Positions 9,071 to 17,762 of a stretch of 64,000 nucleotides of DNA are shown here, one piece after another. Numbering within the stretch: the first letter of the stretch is position 1; each line of letters starts with the position of its first letter. This stretch comes from Neoroseomonas marina. GTDB lineage: Bacteria > Pseudomonadota > Alphaproteobacteria > Acetobacterales > Acetobacteraceae. Below the pieces are notes generated by a model. The model saw only the letters and a program-made list of their open reading frames with translations. It ran no database searches and was not told the DNA's origin. The stretch lies in contig NZ_JABBKX010000002.1 of assembly GCF_012927745.1 (NCBI RefSeq), forward strand, positions 845,999 to 909,998, read 5' to 3'. A program made the translations under genes and the position numbers.

Positions 9071-9397
9071 ATGCCGCGGATCCGTGACATCGCCCAGGTC
9101 TGCAAGAGCAAGAACGCCGGGCCGTTCCACGTCACCATCGACGTCCTGTTCGAAGACCCTGCGCTCTATGCGCGCGTCAAGGCGACGGGCGTGCTGAACG
9201 CGGCGCTCTTCGCGCGCCTCTACGGCGTGGCGGAGGAGGATGTGCAGTTCAGTCCCTACGACGCCGCCTCCGCTTTCAAGGCGACCTTGCCGCGCCTGGT
9301 CCCGGCCGGGGATGTCGGCGACACCGACGTCTATGGGGCGCAGCAGCACGCCCCGCTGCTTGAAGTCGACATACCGTTGAACGACCCCGCGGGTTGA
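9071..9397 (+). CDS. DUF4387 domain protein
   Basis: A 108-residue protein beginning one base after the AtuA-like stop. It shows the DUF4387 pattern: an N-terminal VCKSKNAGPFHVTIDVLFED segment, a middle region ending YDAASAFKATLPR, and a final GDVGDTDVYGAQQHAPLLE. DUF4387 is usually found beside or fused to AtuA-like proteins, so it is probably a subunit of the same enzyme. No catalytic role is established. It closes the LacI-facing operon; the next 138 bases hold no gene but carry a GntR operator-like site. Confidence 0.87.
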   Translation: MPRIRDIAQVCKSKNAGPFHVTIDVLFEDPALYARVKATGVLNAALFARLYGVAEEDVQFSPYDAASAFKATLPRLVPAGDVGDTDVYGAQQHAPLLEVDIPLNDPAG

Positions 9398-9482
9398 TGG
9401 GGGGGTGCATGCCGGCGTGTCGTTCCCTGCGTGATCCGCTCCGGATAGGCGAGGAGCGCGGCTTGCGCCGATCGGTGCCTTC

Positions 9483-9494
9483 TGCATACAATCG
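9483..9494. promoter_or_regulatory. Putative GntR operator in the leader of the next regulator gene
   Basis: The 12-mer TGCATACAATCG lies 41 bases before the GntR start at 9536 and recurs exactly at 10228-10239. Its ATACAAT core resembles the TTGTATACAA-type sites of FCD-class GntR regulators. The position suits autoregulation. No protein evidence links them. Confidence 0.42.
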
Positions 9495-9535
9495 CAGAGC
9501 GCCAAGAACGATCAGCCGGAGCGCAGGAAGCTGAG

Positions 9536-10201
9536 ATGGCGACTGCCTGGGAGCAATCCTACCTCACGCTGCGGCGCCGTCTGGCTGACGGCACCTATCC
9601 TGCGGGATCACGCCTGCGAGAGGAGGAACTCGCCGCCCAGCTCGGCGTGAGTCGCACGCCGATCCGCGAGGCGCTTCGTCGGCTCGATGCGGAAGGCTGG
9701 CTGCGCGTCGTCCCGAACCAGGGCGCCTTCGCGGCGGAGTGGTCGCGTCAGGACATCGAGGAGATCTTCGATCTGCGCGCGCTGCTCGAGGCCCATGCCT
9801 GCGAGCAGGCGGCGATGCGGCCGACGGCGACCGGCGTTGCCGCCCTGTTCGCGGCCTGCGAGGCGGGGGAGGCGTGCATGCCGGCGAGTACGCTCGCGGC
9901 CATGGAAACCGTCTCCGATGCGAATGTCCGCTTCCATCAGACGATCTGGGAGATGAGCGGGCAGGCGCGGACGCGATCGATGCTCGGTACGCTCGCCGTG
10001 CCGCCGATGATCCTTCGCAATTTCCGCCATTTCGATGAGGCGAATCTCCGCCGCAGCCTTGCCCAGCATCGCGAGATGGCCGCGGCGATCGCGTCGCGCA
10101 ATCCGTCCCTGGCCGGTGCCGTGATGCGCGCGCATGTGGAGGCCGGCAAGGCGATCTTTCTGGCGGCCGCGCCGCAGGGCACGACTGGAGCCGCGACATG
10201 A
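9536..10201 (+). CDS. GntR-family transcriptional regulator (FCD type)
   Basis: A 221-residue regulator with an N-terminal winged helix (EEELAAQLGVSRTPIREALR, about residues 29-48) and a helical FCD domain with the usual metal/ligand region (EIFDLRALLEAHACEQAA, later NVRFHQTIWEMSG). It overlaps the amidase gene by four bases and leads an operon that runs to 20219. It probably senses the amide or acid handled there. A pair of identical 12-base sites, one upstream and one inside the amidase start, suggests feedback control of the operon. Confidence 0.9.
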   Translation: MATAWEQSYLTLRRRLADGTYPAGSRLREEELAAQLGVSRTPIREALRRLDAEGWLRVVPNQGAFAAEWSRQDIEEIFDLRALLEAHACEQAAMRPTATGVAALFAACEAGEACMPASTLAAMETVSDANVRFHQTIWEMSGQARTRSMLGTLAVPPMILRNFRHFDEANLRRSLAQHREMAAAIASRNPSLAGAVMRAHVEAGKAIFLAAAPQGTTGAAT

Positions 10202-11550
10202 ACTCGAGCCAGTCGAGATCACAGGATTGCATACAATCGGGCTGCCAGACTGTCGCCGAGGCCCTGGATGCCATCGAGCGGGGAACATCCTCGCCGGCTG
10301 AGGTGCTTGAAGCATGCCTGGCGCGCATCGCGGCCTTCGATGATGGGCTGCATGCCTTCCATCATCGCGACGCGGCCGGCGCCCGGGTTCCCACTTTTGG
10401 GCCGCTGGCCGGCATTCCGTGGGGCATCAAGGACAATTTCGATGTCGCCGGCCTGCCGTGCGAGGCCAATTCGCGCCTGCGGACGGGCCGCCTCGCCACG
10501 CGCGATGCCGATATCGTCACGCTGCTGCGTGCGACGGGCGCACCGCTGTTGGGCAAGCTCGCAACCTGGGAGTACGGCACGGGCACTGGCGCGGAGCATT
10601 TCGACCTGCCGCAGCCGCCGGCGCGGAACCCCTGGGATCGGTCCCGCTTCACCGGTGGATCCTCGACCGGAACCGGTGTCGCGGTTGCGACGGGCATGGC
10701 GCTCTTCGCTATCGGATCCGACACCACGGGTTCGGTGCGACTGCCGGCCGCGGCGACCGGATGCTGCGGCGTCATCATGACGCCGGGGGCGCTGCCGATG
10801 GACGGCGCGCTGCCCAATACCTATTCGATGGACCGGCCGGGCCCGATCACCTGGACGGCGGAAGATGCCGCCATCGTCATCGATGCGGCGATCGGGACGC
10901 GCTTGCACGCGGCGGGTGCTGGTGGTGTCGCGGGTCTGCGCGTCGGCGTGCTGCGCGATCCGGGTCCGACTCTGCCTGTTCCTGATGCGGAGATGGCGGC
11001 TGCCTTCGAGGACGGGCTTCGTGTCCTTGCAGGCCTTGGCGCCGAGGTCGTGGATGCGGCGCTACCGTGGCCGGCGTCGACCTGCCTTGATGCCGCGCGG
11101 ATCATCGGTGCCGTCGAATCGGCATCGATCCACGAGATGGAGTTTCGCTCCTCCGCTGCGCTGATGGGGGCAGCCCTCCGGGACAAGGTGATGGCCGGCC
11201 TTGGCGTCAGCGCCGTGGACTACCTTGCGGCACAGCGTTTCCGCCGCGCGTTTGCGGATGCCGTCGTGCCGGTCTGGTCCGAGCACGATGTGCTGCTCTC
11301 CTTCGGCGTACTGCATCAGCCCCCGAGGCTCGGCGCCGAACCGGAATCGAGCGCCTACACGATGGAGACGATGCTGACCCCGGCCAGCCTCGCGGGTCTT
11401 CCGGCGATGGTGCAGTGCACGGGTTTCTCCCGCGGCGGGCTTCCGTTGCACTGGCATCTCATGACGCGTCCCGATGGCGAGGCCGCGATGTTTCGTCTCG
11501 CCATGGCCTACGAACGCGCAACGCCGTGGCGTTCGAGGAGGCCGCTGTGA
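10198..11550 (+). CDS. Amidase signature enzyme
   Basis: A 450-residue amidase-signature hydrolase. The Ser-cisSer-Lys triad is visible: Lys about 78 in WGIKDNFDVAG, Ser about 155 in FTGGSSTGTG, and Ser about 179 in GSDTTGSVRLPAA. The family cleaves C-N amide bonds in many substrates (AtzE, GatA and others). It starts in ATGA overlap with the GntR stop. The first 20 codons contain a palindromic GntR-like operator (10225-10238), so the true start could be slightly later. A short ORF begins in GTGA overlap at its 3' end. Substrate unknown. Confidence 0.9.
   Translation: MNSSQSRSQDCIQSGCQTVAEALDAIERGTSSPAEVLEACLARIAAFDDGLHAFHHRDAAGARVPTFGPLAGIPWGIKDNFDVAGLPCEANSRLRTGRLATRDADIVTLLRATGAPLLGKLATWEYGTGTGAEHFDLPQPPARNPWDRSRFTGGSSTGTGVAVATGMALFAIGSDTTGSVRLPAAATGCCGVIMTPGALPMDGALPNTYSMDRPGPITWTAEDAAIVIDAAIGTRLHAAGAGGVAGLRVGVLRDPGPTLPVPDAEMAAAFEDGLRVLAGLGAEVVDAALPWPASTCLDAARIIGAVESASIHEMEFRSSAALMGAALRDKVMAGLGVSAVDYLAAQRFRRAFADAVVPVWSEHDVLLSFGVLHQPPRLGAEPESSAYTMETMLTPASLAGLPAMVQCTGFSRGGLPLHWHLMTRPDGEAAMFRLAMAYERATPWRSRRPL
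10225..10238. promoter_or_regulatory. Palindromic GntR operator-like site inside the amidase 5' end
   Basis: GATTGCATACAATC is a 5+4+5 inverted repeat (GATTG/CAATC) that contains most of the 12-mer found upstream of the GntR gene. It lies about 27 bases into the amidase reading frame. It could serve as an intragenic repressor or roadblock site, or mark a second promoter for the amidase if its start lies further on. Confidence 0.42.
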
Positions 11551-11702
11551 TTCCAGAGCCCTGGACCCAGCGCGCGGCGGAACTCGCGAAGGCCATGGCC
11601 GCGATCGCGGCACGTCTCCCCAGGGACTGGCCCAAGGACCACGCGCCGGCACATCCGGCCTGCGGCAATGCGACAAGCAAGGGAGTGCAGAAGGATGGGT
11701 GA
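11547..11702 (+). CDS. Small hypothetical ORF coupled to the amidase
   Basis: A 51-residue frame starting at a GTG that overlaps the amidase stop (GTGA) and ending eight bases into the next gene. It begins IPEPWTQRAAELAKAMAAIA and ends with a proline- and charge-rich tail. Some amidase operons carry a very short accessory protein (AtzG-like, DUF4089) at this place. The helical AAELAKAMAAIAA stretch followed by a Pro/Ala-rich tail is compatible with that, but the match is too weak to assign. It may also be a coincidental frame. Confidence 0.35.
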   Translation: MIPEPWTQRAAELAKAMAAIAARLPRDWPKDHAPAHPACGNATSKGVQKDG

Positions 11703-13248
11703 ACGGACAACGACGCCCGGCTTGGGTCGACGCGGCATCATGGCGGGGGCGACCGGCGTCGCCCTGGGCGCCTTTGGAAGTCCCGTGCTGGCGCAGGGTA
11801 CGCAGATGCTCCGCATCCGCTTCGGGTCGGATGTCTCGCAGCTCGATCCCGCGAAGATCTTCGGCATCGAGAACCAGTCGGTCGCGACGCATGTCTACAG
11901 CGGCCTCGTGAAGTACGACCAGGCGACGAACGCCATCGTCCCCGACATCGCGACGGGTCACGAAGTCTCGTCCGACGGCACCGTCTGGACCTTCCGGCTG
12001 CGGCCGGGCGTGACCTGGCACAAGAATTTCGGCGCCTTCACGTCGGACGACGTGAAGTTCTCCTTCGACCGCATCCTGGATCCGTCCACTGGCAGCGCCT
12101 ATCGCGGCCAGCTCGCGGGGCTGAAGGAAGTCCAGGCGCCCGACCCGATGACGGTGCGCTTCGTGCTCGAGGCGCCGAACTCCGGCTTCCTGCACAAGCT
12201 CTGCGCCTTCAACCAGGGCTGGATCGTCTCGCGCCGCGCGGTCACGGAGATCGGCGAGCGCTACAGCATGAATCCCATCGGCACCGGGCCCTTCGTCTTC
12301 GAACGTTGGACCACCGGCAACGAGGTCCGGATGAGCGCGAACGCCGCCTATTTCGGCGGCGCCCCGCAGGTGTCCGAGCTGATGTTCCGCGTGGTGCGGG
12401 ACGAGACGGCGGCGGCCATCGCGCTCGAGAACCGCGAGCTCGACATCTTCTTCGCCCTGCAATCGCCCGACGTGATCGACCGCCTGCGCCGCGCCAATGG
12501 CGTGACGCTGCTCGACCGGCCGGCCAACAACACCGTCAACCTGGTGCTCAACACCACGGCGGGGCCGCTGCGCGACGTGCGGGTGCGTCGTGCGATCATG
12601 CATGCGATGAACCGCAAGGCGCTGATCGACGGCTTCTTCCGGGGCACCAAGACCGAGGCGACGAGCGTCCTCACGCCGACCTTCCAGGAGTACACGGACG
12701 AAGGCGTGCCGCGTTACGCCTACGATCCGGACCGTGCACGCGCCCTGCTGCGCGAGGCCGGTGTCTCGAACTTCCGCTTCGAGATCACGACGCCGGCGCT
12801 CAACCCCTATGACCGTTTCCCGGTGCCGCTTGCCAACGACCTCCAGCAGGTCGGCATCCAGGCGACGGTGCGCGTGTTAGAACGCGCCGCCTATGGCCAG
12901 GCGCGCAGCAGCGGCAACGTACAGTCATGCATCACGGCCGTTGTCGGTCCGCCCGACCCGGACAGCGCGCTGGTGACCCTGTTTCACACGCGTTCCTTCC
13001 CGCCCGGCCTCAATACCTCGCGCTATGACCGCGCGGACGACCTGCTGGCGGAGGCCGCGCGGGCGCCCGACATGGCGCAGCGAAAGGCCGCCTACGGTCG
13101 GTTGCTGACGCAAACCATGGAGGACGTGCCGGTCCTGCCGCTGTTCGCCGAGCAGCTTTTCGTGGCCCATGGCGCGCGCGTGCAGGGCTTCGTGCAGAAC
13201 AGCCTGTTCACCGTCAACGCGTCGCCCGTGTCGCTGCGCGGCGCCTGA
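11695..13248 (+). CDS. ABC transporter substrate-binding protein, family 5 (peptide/opine/nickel type)
   Basis: A 517-residue periplasmic binding protein. The ATG at 11695 is preferred because it gives a twin-arginine-like N-terminus (GRRGIMAGATGVALGAF) with an AxA cleavage region ending VLAQG; a purine-rich stretch precedes it. Cluster 5 features include LDPAKIFGIENQSVATHVYSG, WTFRLRPGVTWH and YDPDRARALLREAG. It is the receptor of the complete importer encoded by the next four genes. Its place between two amidases suggests an amide, peptide or opine-like ligand. Confidence 0.92.
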   Translation: MGERTTTPGLGRRGIMAGATGVALGAFGSPVLAQGTQMLRIRFGSDVSQLDPAKIFGIENQSVATHVYSGLVKYDQATNAIVPDIATGHEVSSDGTVWTFRLRPGVTWHKNFGAFTSDDVKFSFDRILDPSTGSAYRGQLAGLKEVQAPDPMTVRFVLEAPNSGFLHKLCAFNQGWIVSRRAVTEIGERYSMNPIGTGPFVFERWTTGNEVRMSANAAYFGGAPQVSELMFRVVRDETAAAIALENRELDIFFALQSPDVIDRLRRANGVTLLDRPANNTVNLVLNTTAGPLRDVRVRRAIMHAMNRKALIDGFFRGTKTEATSVLTPTFQEYTDEGVPRYAYDPDRARALLREAGVSNFRFEITTPALNPYDRFPVPLANDLQQVGIQATVRVLERAAYGQARSSGNVQSCITAVVGPPDPDSALVTLFHTRSFPPGLNTSRYDRADDLLAEAARAPDMAQRKAAYGRLLTQTMEDVPVLPLFAEQLFVAHGARVQGFVQNSLFTVNASPVSLRGA

Positions 13249-14189
13249 TGCTGTTCTACGTCGCCCGTTGCGCGGCGCAGCTCGCTGTCGCGCTGGTCGG
13301 GATCGTCACGGTGGCCTTCTTCCTGATGAGGGCCATTCCAGGCGATCCCGCCATCTACATGCTGGGCGACTATGCGACGACCGAGTCGCTCGCGGCGCTG
13401 CGCGCGCGCCTCGGTCTCGACCTGCCGGTATGGCAGCAATACGGGATGTTTCTGGCCAGCGCGGCGCGGGGCGACCTCGGTGCCTCGGTCGTCACCGGGC
13501 AATCCGCGCTCGCGGAGATCTGGTCGGCCGTGCCGCCCTCGGCGGAGCTCGCGGTCGCCGGCATGGCGATCGCCATCGCGTTCGGGGTGCCGCTCGGCAT
13601 CGTCGCTGCGGTCCGGCAAGGGACCTTTGTCGATGTCGCGGTGATGGCGCTGGCGCTCGGCGGCATCTCCTTCCCGGTGTTCTGGCTCGGCCTCGTCGCG
13701 ATCCTGGTCCTGTCGCATGACATGGGTCTTTTCCCCGCCCTCGGCGCGACGAGCGAGCCCGGCCTGTGGCCGGCGATCCACCACCTGGCGCTGCCAGCGC
13801 TGGTGCTGGGCCTGTCCGTCGCCGCCTACATCGCGCGGCTGACGCGATCCGCGATGCTGGAGGTGCTGGGCCAGGACCACATCCGCGTGGCCCGCGCCAT
13901 GGGCGTGCCGGAACGGCGTATCGTGTGGCACCTCGCGTTGCGCAACGCCGCGATTCCCATCCTTGCGGTGATCGGCGTGACCTTCGCGTGGTCGCTCGGG
14001 AACGCCATCCTGGTCGAGGCGGTGTTCAGCCGCCCTGGGCTCGGCTCGACCATCCTGAAGGCCATTCTGGCGCGCGACTACCAGCTGGTGCAGGCGGGCG
14101 TGCTCGTCCTCGCCGCGGCGGTCGTCCTGCTGAACACGCTTCTGGACCTGGTCTACGGCGCCATCGACCCGAGGCTTCGCAAGGCATGA
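13248..14189 (+). CDS. ABC transporter permease, DppB/OppB type
   Basis: A 313-residue inner-membrane permease with about six transmembrane segments, the N-terminal QLAVALVGIVTVAFFLMR helix typical of DppB, and the EAA-type loop around LGQDHIRVARAMGVPERRI (about residues 205-223), which contacts the ATPases. Its ATG overlaps the stop of the binding-protein gene by one base, and its end overlaps the DppC-like gene in ATGA. Confidence 0.93.
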   Translation: MLFYVARCAAQLAVALVGIVTVAFFLMRAIPGDPAIYMLGDYATTESLAALRARLGLDLPVWQQYGMFLASAARGDLGASVVTGQSALAEIWSAVPPSAELAVAGMAIAIAFGVPLGIVAAVRQGTFVDVAVMALALGGISFPVFWLGLVAILVLSHDMGLFPALGATSEPGLWPAIHHLALPALVLGLSVAAYIARLTRSAMLEVLGQDHIRVARAMGVPERRIVWHLALRNAAIPILAVIGVTFAWSLGNAILVEAVFSRPGLGSTILKAILARDYQLVQAGVLVLAAAVVLLNTLLDLVYGAIDPRLRKA

Positions 14190-15085
14190 GCGCGACCGTG
14201 GACGATATCGAGATCCGCGAGGAAGCGGCTCAGCGCCGGCGGGCCGCGATCCGCCGCTACGCGAAGCATCCGGGCTTCGTCATCGGGGCCTGCGGCATCC
14301 TGGTGCTGCTGGTCGTCGCCCTGCTCGCACCCTGGCTTGCGCCCCATTCGCCGACCCGCACCGACCTGATGAACACCCTGGCTCCGCCATCGGCAACCTA
14401 CTGGCTCGGGACCGACCAGTTCGGGCGAGACGTGCTGTCGCGGCTGATCTACGGCGCGCAGGTCTCGCTGCAGGTCGGCTTCTTCGTCGTCCTGATCTCG
14501 CTCTCGGCCGGCACCATCCTCGGCGCCGTGGCGGGCTATGCCGGCGGATGGGTGGAACGCGCCCTGGTCGCGGCGATCGACATCCTGCTCGCCTTCCCGT
14601 CCTTCCTGCTGGCGCTCGCGCTGGTCGCCGCACGCGGCAACACGCTCGATTCGATCATCGTCGCAGTCGCGATCGCCTACACGCCACGCGTGGCGGCCGT
14701 GATGCGCTCGGTCGTGCTCACCATCCGCCCGCGACCCTTTATCGAGGCCTCGCGCGCCATCGGCCTGTCACCGTGGAAGATCATCCTGCGGCACATCATC
14801 CCGAACGCGCTGCCGCCCGTGATCGTCGTCGCCACCGTCAGCGCTGCGACCGCCATCCTGGCGGAGGCGGGCCTGTCCTTCCTCGGCCTCGGCGTGCAGC
14901 CGCCCACGCCCACCTGGGGCAACGTCATCGCCGAGGGCCAGACCTCCATCACGACCAATCCGTTGATCTCGCTGTCGGCCGGCCTGTGCATCGCCTTCAC
15001 GGTGATCGTGCTGAACCTGCTGGGAGATGGACTGCGCGACACGCTCGACCCGCAGATGCGGCGCAATACGGGCAAGCTGCTGTGA
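14186..15085 (+). CDS. ABC transporter permease, DppC/OppC type
   Basis: A 299-residue partner permease. The N-terminus has a charged cytoplasmic stretch, then the first helix, then the DppC mark YWLGTDQFGRDVLSRLIYGA. The EAA loop lies around EASRAIGLSPWKIILRHI. It pairs with the DppB-like protein to form the channel. Start and stop both use four-base overlaps with their neighbours, indicating one polycistronic mRNA. Confidence 0.93.
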   Translation: MSATVDDIEIREEAAQRRRAAIRRYAKHPGFVIGACGILVLLVVALLAPWLAPHSPTRTDLMNTLAPPSATYWLGTDQFGRDVLSRLIYGAQVSLQVGFFVVLISLSAGTILGAVAGYAGGWVERALVAAIDILLAFPSFLLALALVAARGNTLDSIIVAVAIAYTPRVAAVMRSVVLTIRPRPFIEASRAIGLSPWKIILRHIIPNALPPVIVVATVSAATAILAEAGLSFLGLGVQPPTPTWGNVIAEGQTSITTNPLISLSAGLCIAFTVIVLNLLGDGLRDTLDPQMRRNTGKLL

Positions 15086-16068
15086 CCGCCGCGACCTTCG
15101 AGCTTCGTGGCTTGACCGCCGCCGTTCCCGGCGAGACGGGCGCGGTGCGCCTCGTCGAGGAGGTGTCGCTTTCCGTCAGTGCGGGCGAAACGCTGGCGGT
15201 CGTGGGTGAGAGTGGTTCCGGCAAGACGGTGACCTTCACCTCCGCCCTGGGTCTCCTGCCGAAGCCCGGGCGCGTCATCGAGGGGCAGGCGCTCTACAAC
15301 GGGACCGACCTGCTCAGCCTCGCCCCCGAATCCCTGCGGCGCGTGCGCGGCGCGCAGATCGGCATGGTCTTCCAGGATCCGCTGACGGGGCTCAATCCGG
15401 TCTTCCGCGTCGGCGACCAGATTGCCGAGGTGTTGCGCGCCCATCTGTCGATCGGGCGCAGGGAAGCGCGGGAACGCGCCGTGCAGTTGCTCGCGCGCGT
15501 GCAGATCCCCGATCCTGCCAGGCGTGTCCACGACTACCCGCACCAGTTCTCGGGCGGGATGCGCCAGCGCGTGCTGATCGCCATGGCGATCGCCCTCGGG
15601 CCACGCGTCCTGATTGCCGACGAACCCACCACGGCGCTCGACGTCACGGTCCAGGCCCAAATCCTCGATCTGCTCTCCGAACTCCGCGAGGAGGAGGGGA
15701 TGGCGATGGTGCTGATCACGCACGACCTCGGCGTCGTGGCGCGACAGGCCGACCGGATCGCCGTGATGTATTCCGGCCGGGTGGTCGAGACGGGGAGGGT
15801 GGACGAAGTTTTCCGCGCGCCGCGGCACCCCTACACCATTTCTCTGTTCCGCAGCATTCCGGACCTGGACGCGCCGGCGGGCACGATGCTCGCGCCCATC
15901 GCCGGCGCTCCGCCGGATCCGCAGCGGCGACCTTCCGGATGCGCCTTCGCACCGCGCTGCTTCGCCGCGCGGGAGGCGGACGGATGCATGTCCCGCCGAC
16001 CCTTGCTCACCGACGAGGGTCATGCCGTCGCCTGCCACCGGCAGGGCATGCTGGAGCAGGCGGCATGA
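15082..16068 (+). CDS. ABC transporter ATP-binding protein, DppD/OppD type
   Basis: A 328-residue ATPase starting at a GTG in GTGA overlap with the permease. Walker A is GESGSGKT (about residues 42-49), the signature is FSGGMRQRV, and Walker B is [13 protein letters not shown], followed by the H-loop in [10 protein letters not shown]. The C-terminal oligopeptide-transporter domain ends with a cysteine-bearing [11 protein letters not shown] stretch, as in DppD. The threonine after the Walker lysine replaces the usual serine, which is tolerated. Confidence 0.92.
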   Translation: MTAATFELRGLTAAVPGETGAVRLVEEVSLSVSAGETLAVVGESGSGKTVTFTSALGLLPKPGRVIEGQALYNGTDLLSLAPESLRRVRGAQIGMVFQDPLTGLNPVFRVGDQIAEVLRAHLSIGRREARERAVQLLARVQIPDPARRVHDYPHQFSGGMRQRVLIAMAIALGPRVLIADEPTTALDVTVQAQILDLLSELREEEGMAMVLITHDLGVVARQADRIAVMYSGRVVETGRVDEVFRAPRHPYTISLFRSIPDLDAPAGTMLAPIAGAPPDPQRRPSGCAFAPRCFAAREADGCMSRRPLLTDEGHAVACHRQGMLEQAA

Positions 16069-17096
16069 CCCCCCTGCTGGCAGTGGACGACCTGCGGAAG
16101 ACCTTCGGCGGCGGGCGGGCCTTGTTCGGCGTCCCCGCGCCGGCCGTGCGGGCGGTCGACGGGATCACCTTCACCCTGTCCGCCGGCGAGACGCTTGGCC
16201 TGGTGGGCGAAACCGGCAGCGGCAAGAGCACCCTGGGTCGCCTCGTCCTGCGCCTGATCGAACCCAGCGCCGGCCAGGTCCGCTTCGAGGGCAAGGACGT
16301 CACCGCGGCGTCCACCGCAGGGCTTCGCGCGCTGCGGCCGCGCATGCAGATGGTGTTCCAGGATCCCTACGGATCGCTGGACCCCCGCATGACCGCGGGG
16401 CAGATCGTGGCCGAGCCGATGATCGCCCACGGCATTGCCCGCACCGAGGCGGCGGAGCGCGCACGCGAGCTGATGTCCAGGGTCGGGCTGCGCGCCGCGA
16501 TGGCTGGACGGTATCCGCACGAATTCTCCGGCGGGCAGCGCCAGCGGATCGGCATCGCGCGGGCGATCGCGCTCGATCCGGCGCTCATCGTGCTGGACGA
16601 GCCCGTCTCCGCCCTCGACGTCTCGGTGCAAGCGCAGATCCTCAACCTGCTCGCGGAGATCCAGTCGCGCGCCGGCGTCGCCTACCTGTTCATCGCCCAT
16701 GACCTCGCGGTCGTGCGGCATGTCAGCGACCGCGTCGCGGTGATGTATCTCGGGCGGATCGTGGAAATGGCGCCGCGCGATGCGCTCTATGGCGCGCCGC
16801 GGCATCCCTACACCGTGTCGCTGCTCTCGGCAGTGCCGCATGCGGATCCGGCGCGGGAGCGCGCGAAGGCCCGCATCCGCCCGATCGGAGAGATCGGCTC
16901 GGCCGCCGCGCTGCCCTCGGGCTGCCGGTTCCATCCGCGCTGCCCCCGCGCCCGCATCGTCGGCGCGCGCGGCGGGGAGACGGTCCAGGCAGCCGGCGCG
17001 CAGCTGCCACGCGTCTGCGTCCAGGACGACCCGTGCCTGACCCCGGCCGATGATCCCGGCCACGTCGCCGCCTGCCACTTTCCGGACGAAGCGTGA
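16065..17096 (+). CDS. ABC transporter ATP-binding protein, DppF/OppF type
   Basis: A 343-residue second ATPase of the importer. It shows Walker A GETGSGKS (about residues 48-55), signature FSGGQRQRI, Walker B LIVLDEPVSALDV and FIAHDLAVVRH, then the oligopeptide-transporter C-terminal domain with GCRFHPRCPRA. It overlaps the DppD-like gene by four bases and completes a five-gene importer. Eleven bases separate it from the isochorismatase-like gene. Confidence 0.93.
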   Translation: MTPLLAVDDLRKTFGGGRALFGVPAPAVRAVDGITFTLSAGETLGLVGETGSGKSTLGRLVLRLIEPSAGQVRFEGKDVTAASTAGLRALRPRMQMVFQDPYGSLDPRMTAGQIVAEPMIAHGIARTEAAERARELMSRVGLRAAMAGRYPHEFSGGQRQRIGIARAIALDPALIVLDEPVSALDVSVQAQILNLLAEIQSRAGVAYLFIAHDLAVVRHVSDRVAVMYLGRIVEMAPRDALYGAPRHPYTVSLLSAVPHADPARERAKARIRPIGEIGSAAALPSGCRFHPRCPRARIVGARGGETVQAAGAQLPRVCVQDDPCLTPADDPGHVAACHFPDEA

Positions 17097-17107
17097 GGAG
17101 CCCCGCC

Positions 17108-17749
17108 ATGGATGTCACCCGCGAGCAGAACTACCTCGGCGTCTTCGACGGCAAGGTCGGCTTCGGCGCCAGGCCGGCGGTGGTGGTGATCGACTTCACC
17201 CTCGCCTACACCACGCCGGGGTCGCCCTTCTATGCGGAAGGCGTCGTGCGCGCGGTGCGCGACACGGTGCCGCTGCTCGCCGCCGCGCGCCGCGCGGGCA
17301 TCCCGGTCATCCACACCAAGGTCATGTACCACCCGTCCGGCGCCGATGGCGGCTGGTTCGTGCGCAAGGTGCCGGCGCTGCGCAAGCTGGTGCCGGGCGA
17401 ACCGCTTGCTGAGATCGATCCCGCGGTAGCGCCGCTGCCGGAGGAGGTCGTGATCGTGAAGCAGTATCCGAGCCCCTTCTTCGGCACGCCGCTCGCGCCC
17501 ATGCTGGCCGCGCTCGGCGTCGACACGCTGATCCTTGCCGGCTGCTCGACCAGCGGATGCGTGCGGGCCGGTGCGCTCGATGGGGTGCAGCACGGCTATC
17601 GCGTGGTGGTGCCGCGCGAATGCGTCGGCGACCGGCACGACGCGCCGCACGACGCCAACCTGTTCGACATCAACGCCAAGTACGGCGACGTGGTCGGCCG
17701 GGAGGAGGTCGTGGCGTACCTCTCGGGCCTGACGGCCCGCGCCGCCTAG
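17108..17749 (+). CDS. Isochorismatase-like cysteine hydrolase (N-carbamoylsarcosine amidase type)
   Basis: A 213-residue alpha/beta hydrolase of the isochorismatase superfamily. The triad is visible as Asp29 (VVVIDFTLAY), Lys118 (VKQYPSPFFGT) and Cys151 (GCSTSGCVRAGALDG). The start is the ATG at 17108, preceded by GAGGAG. Close functional relatives hydrolyse small amides or ureido compounds (N-carbamoylsarcosine amidase, biuret and nicotinamide hydrolases). Between the importer and a second amidase it probably takes one hydrolytic step of a nitrogenous substrate. Confidence 0.9.
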   Translation: MDVTREQNYLGVFDGKVGFGARPAVVVIDFTLAYTTPGSPFYAEGVVRAVRDTVPLLAAARRAGIPVIHTKVMYHPSGADGGWFVRKVPALRKLVPGEPLAEIDPAVAPLPEEVVIVKQYPSPFFGTPLAPMLAALGVDTLILAGCSTSGCVRAGALDGVQHGYRVVVPRECVGDRHDAPHDANLFDINAKYGDVVGREEVVAYLSGLTARAA

Positions 17750-17762
17750 GGAGGAGATCGAG

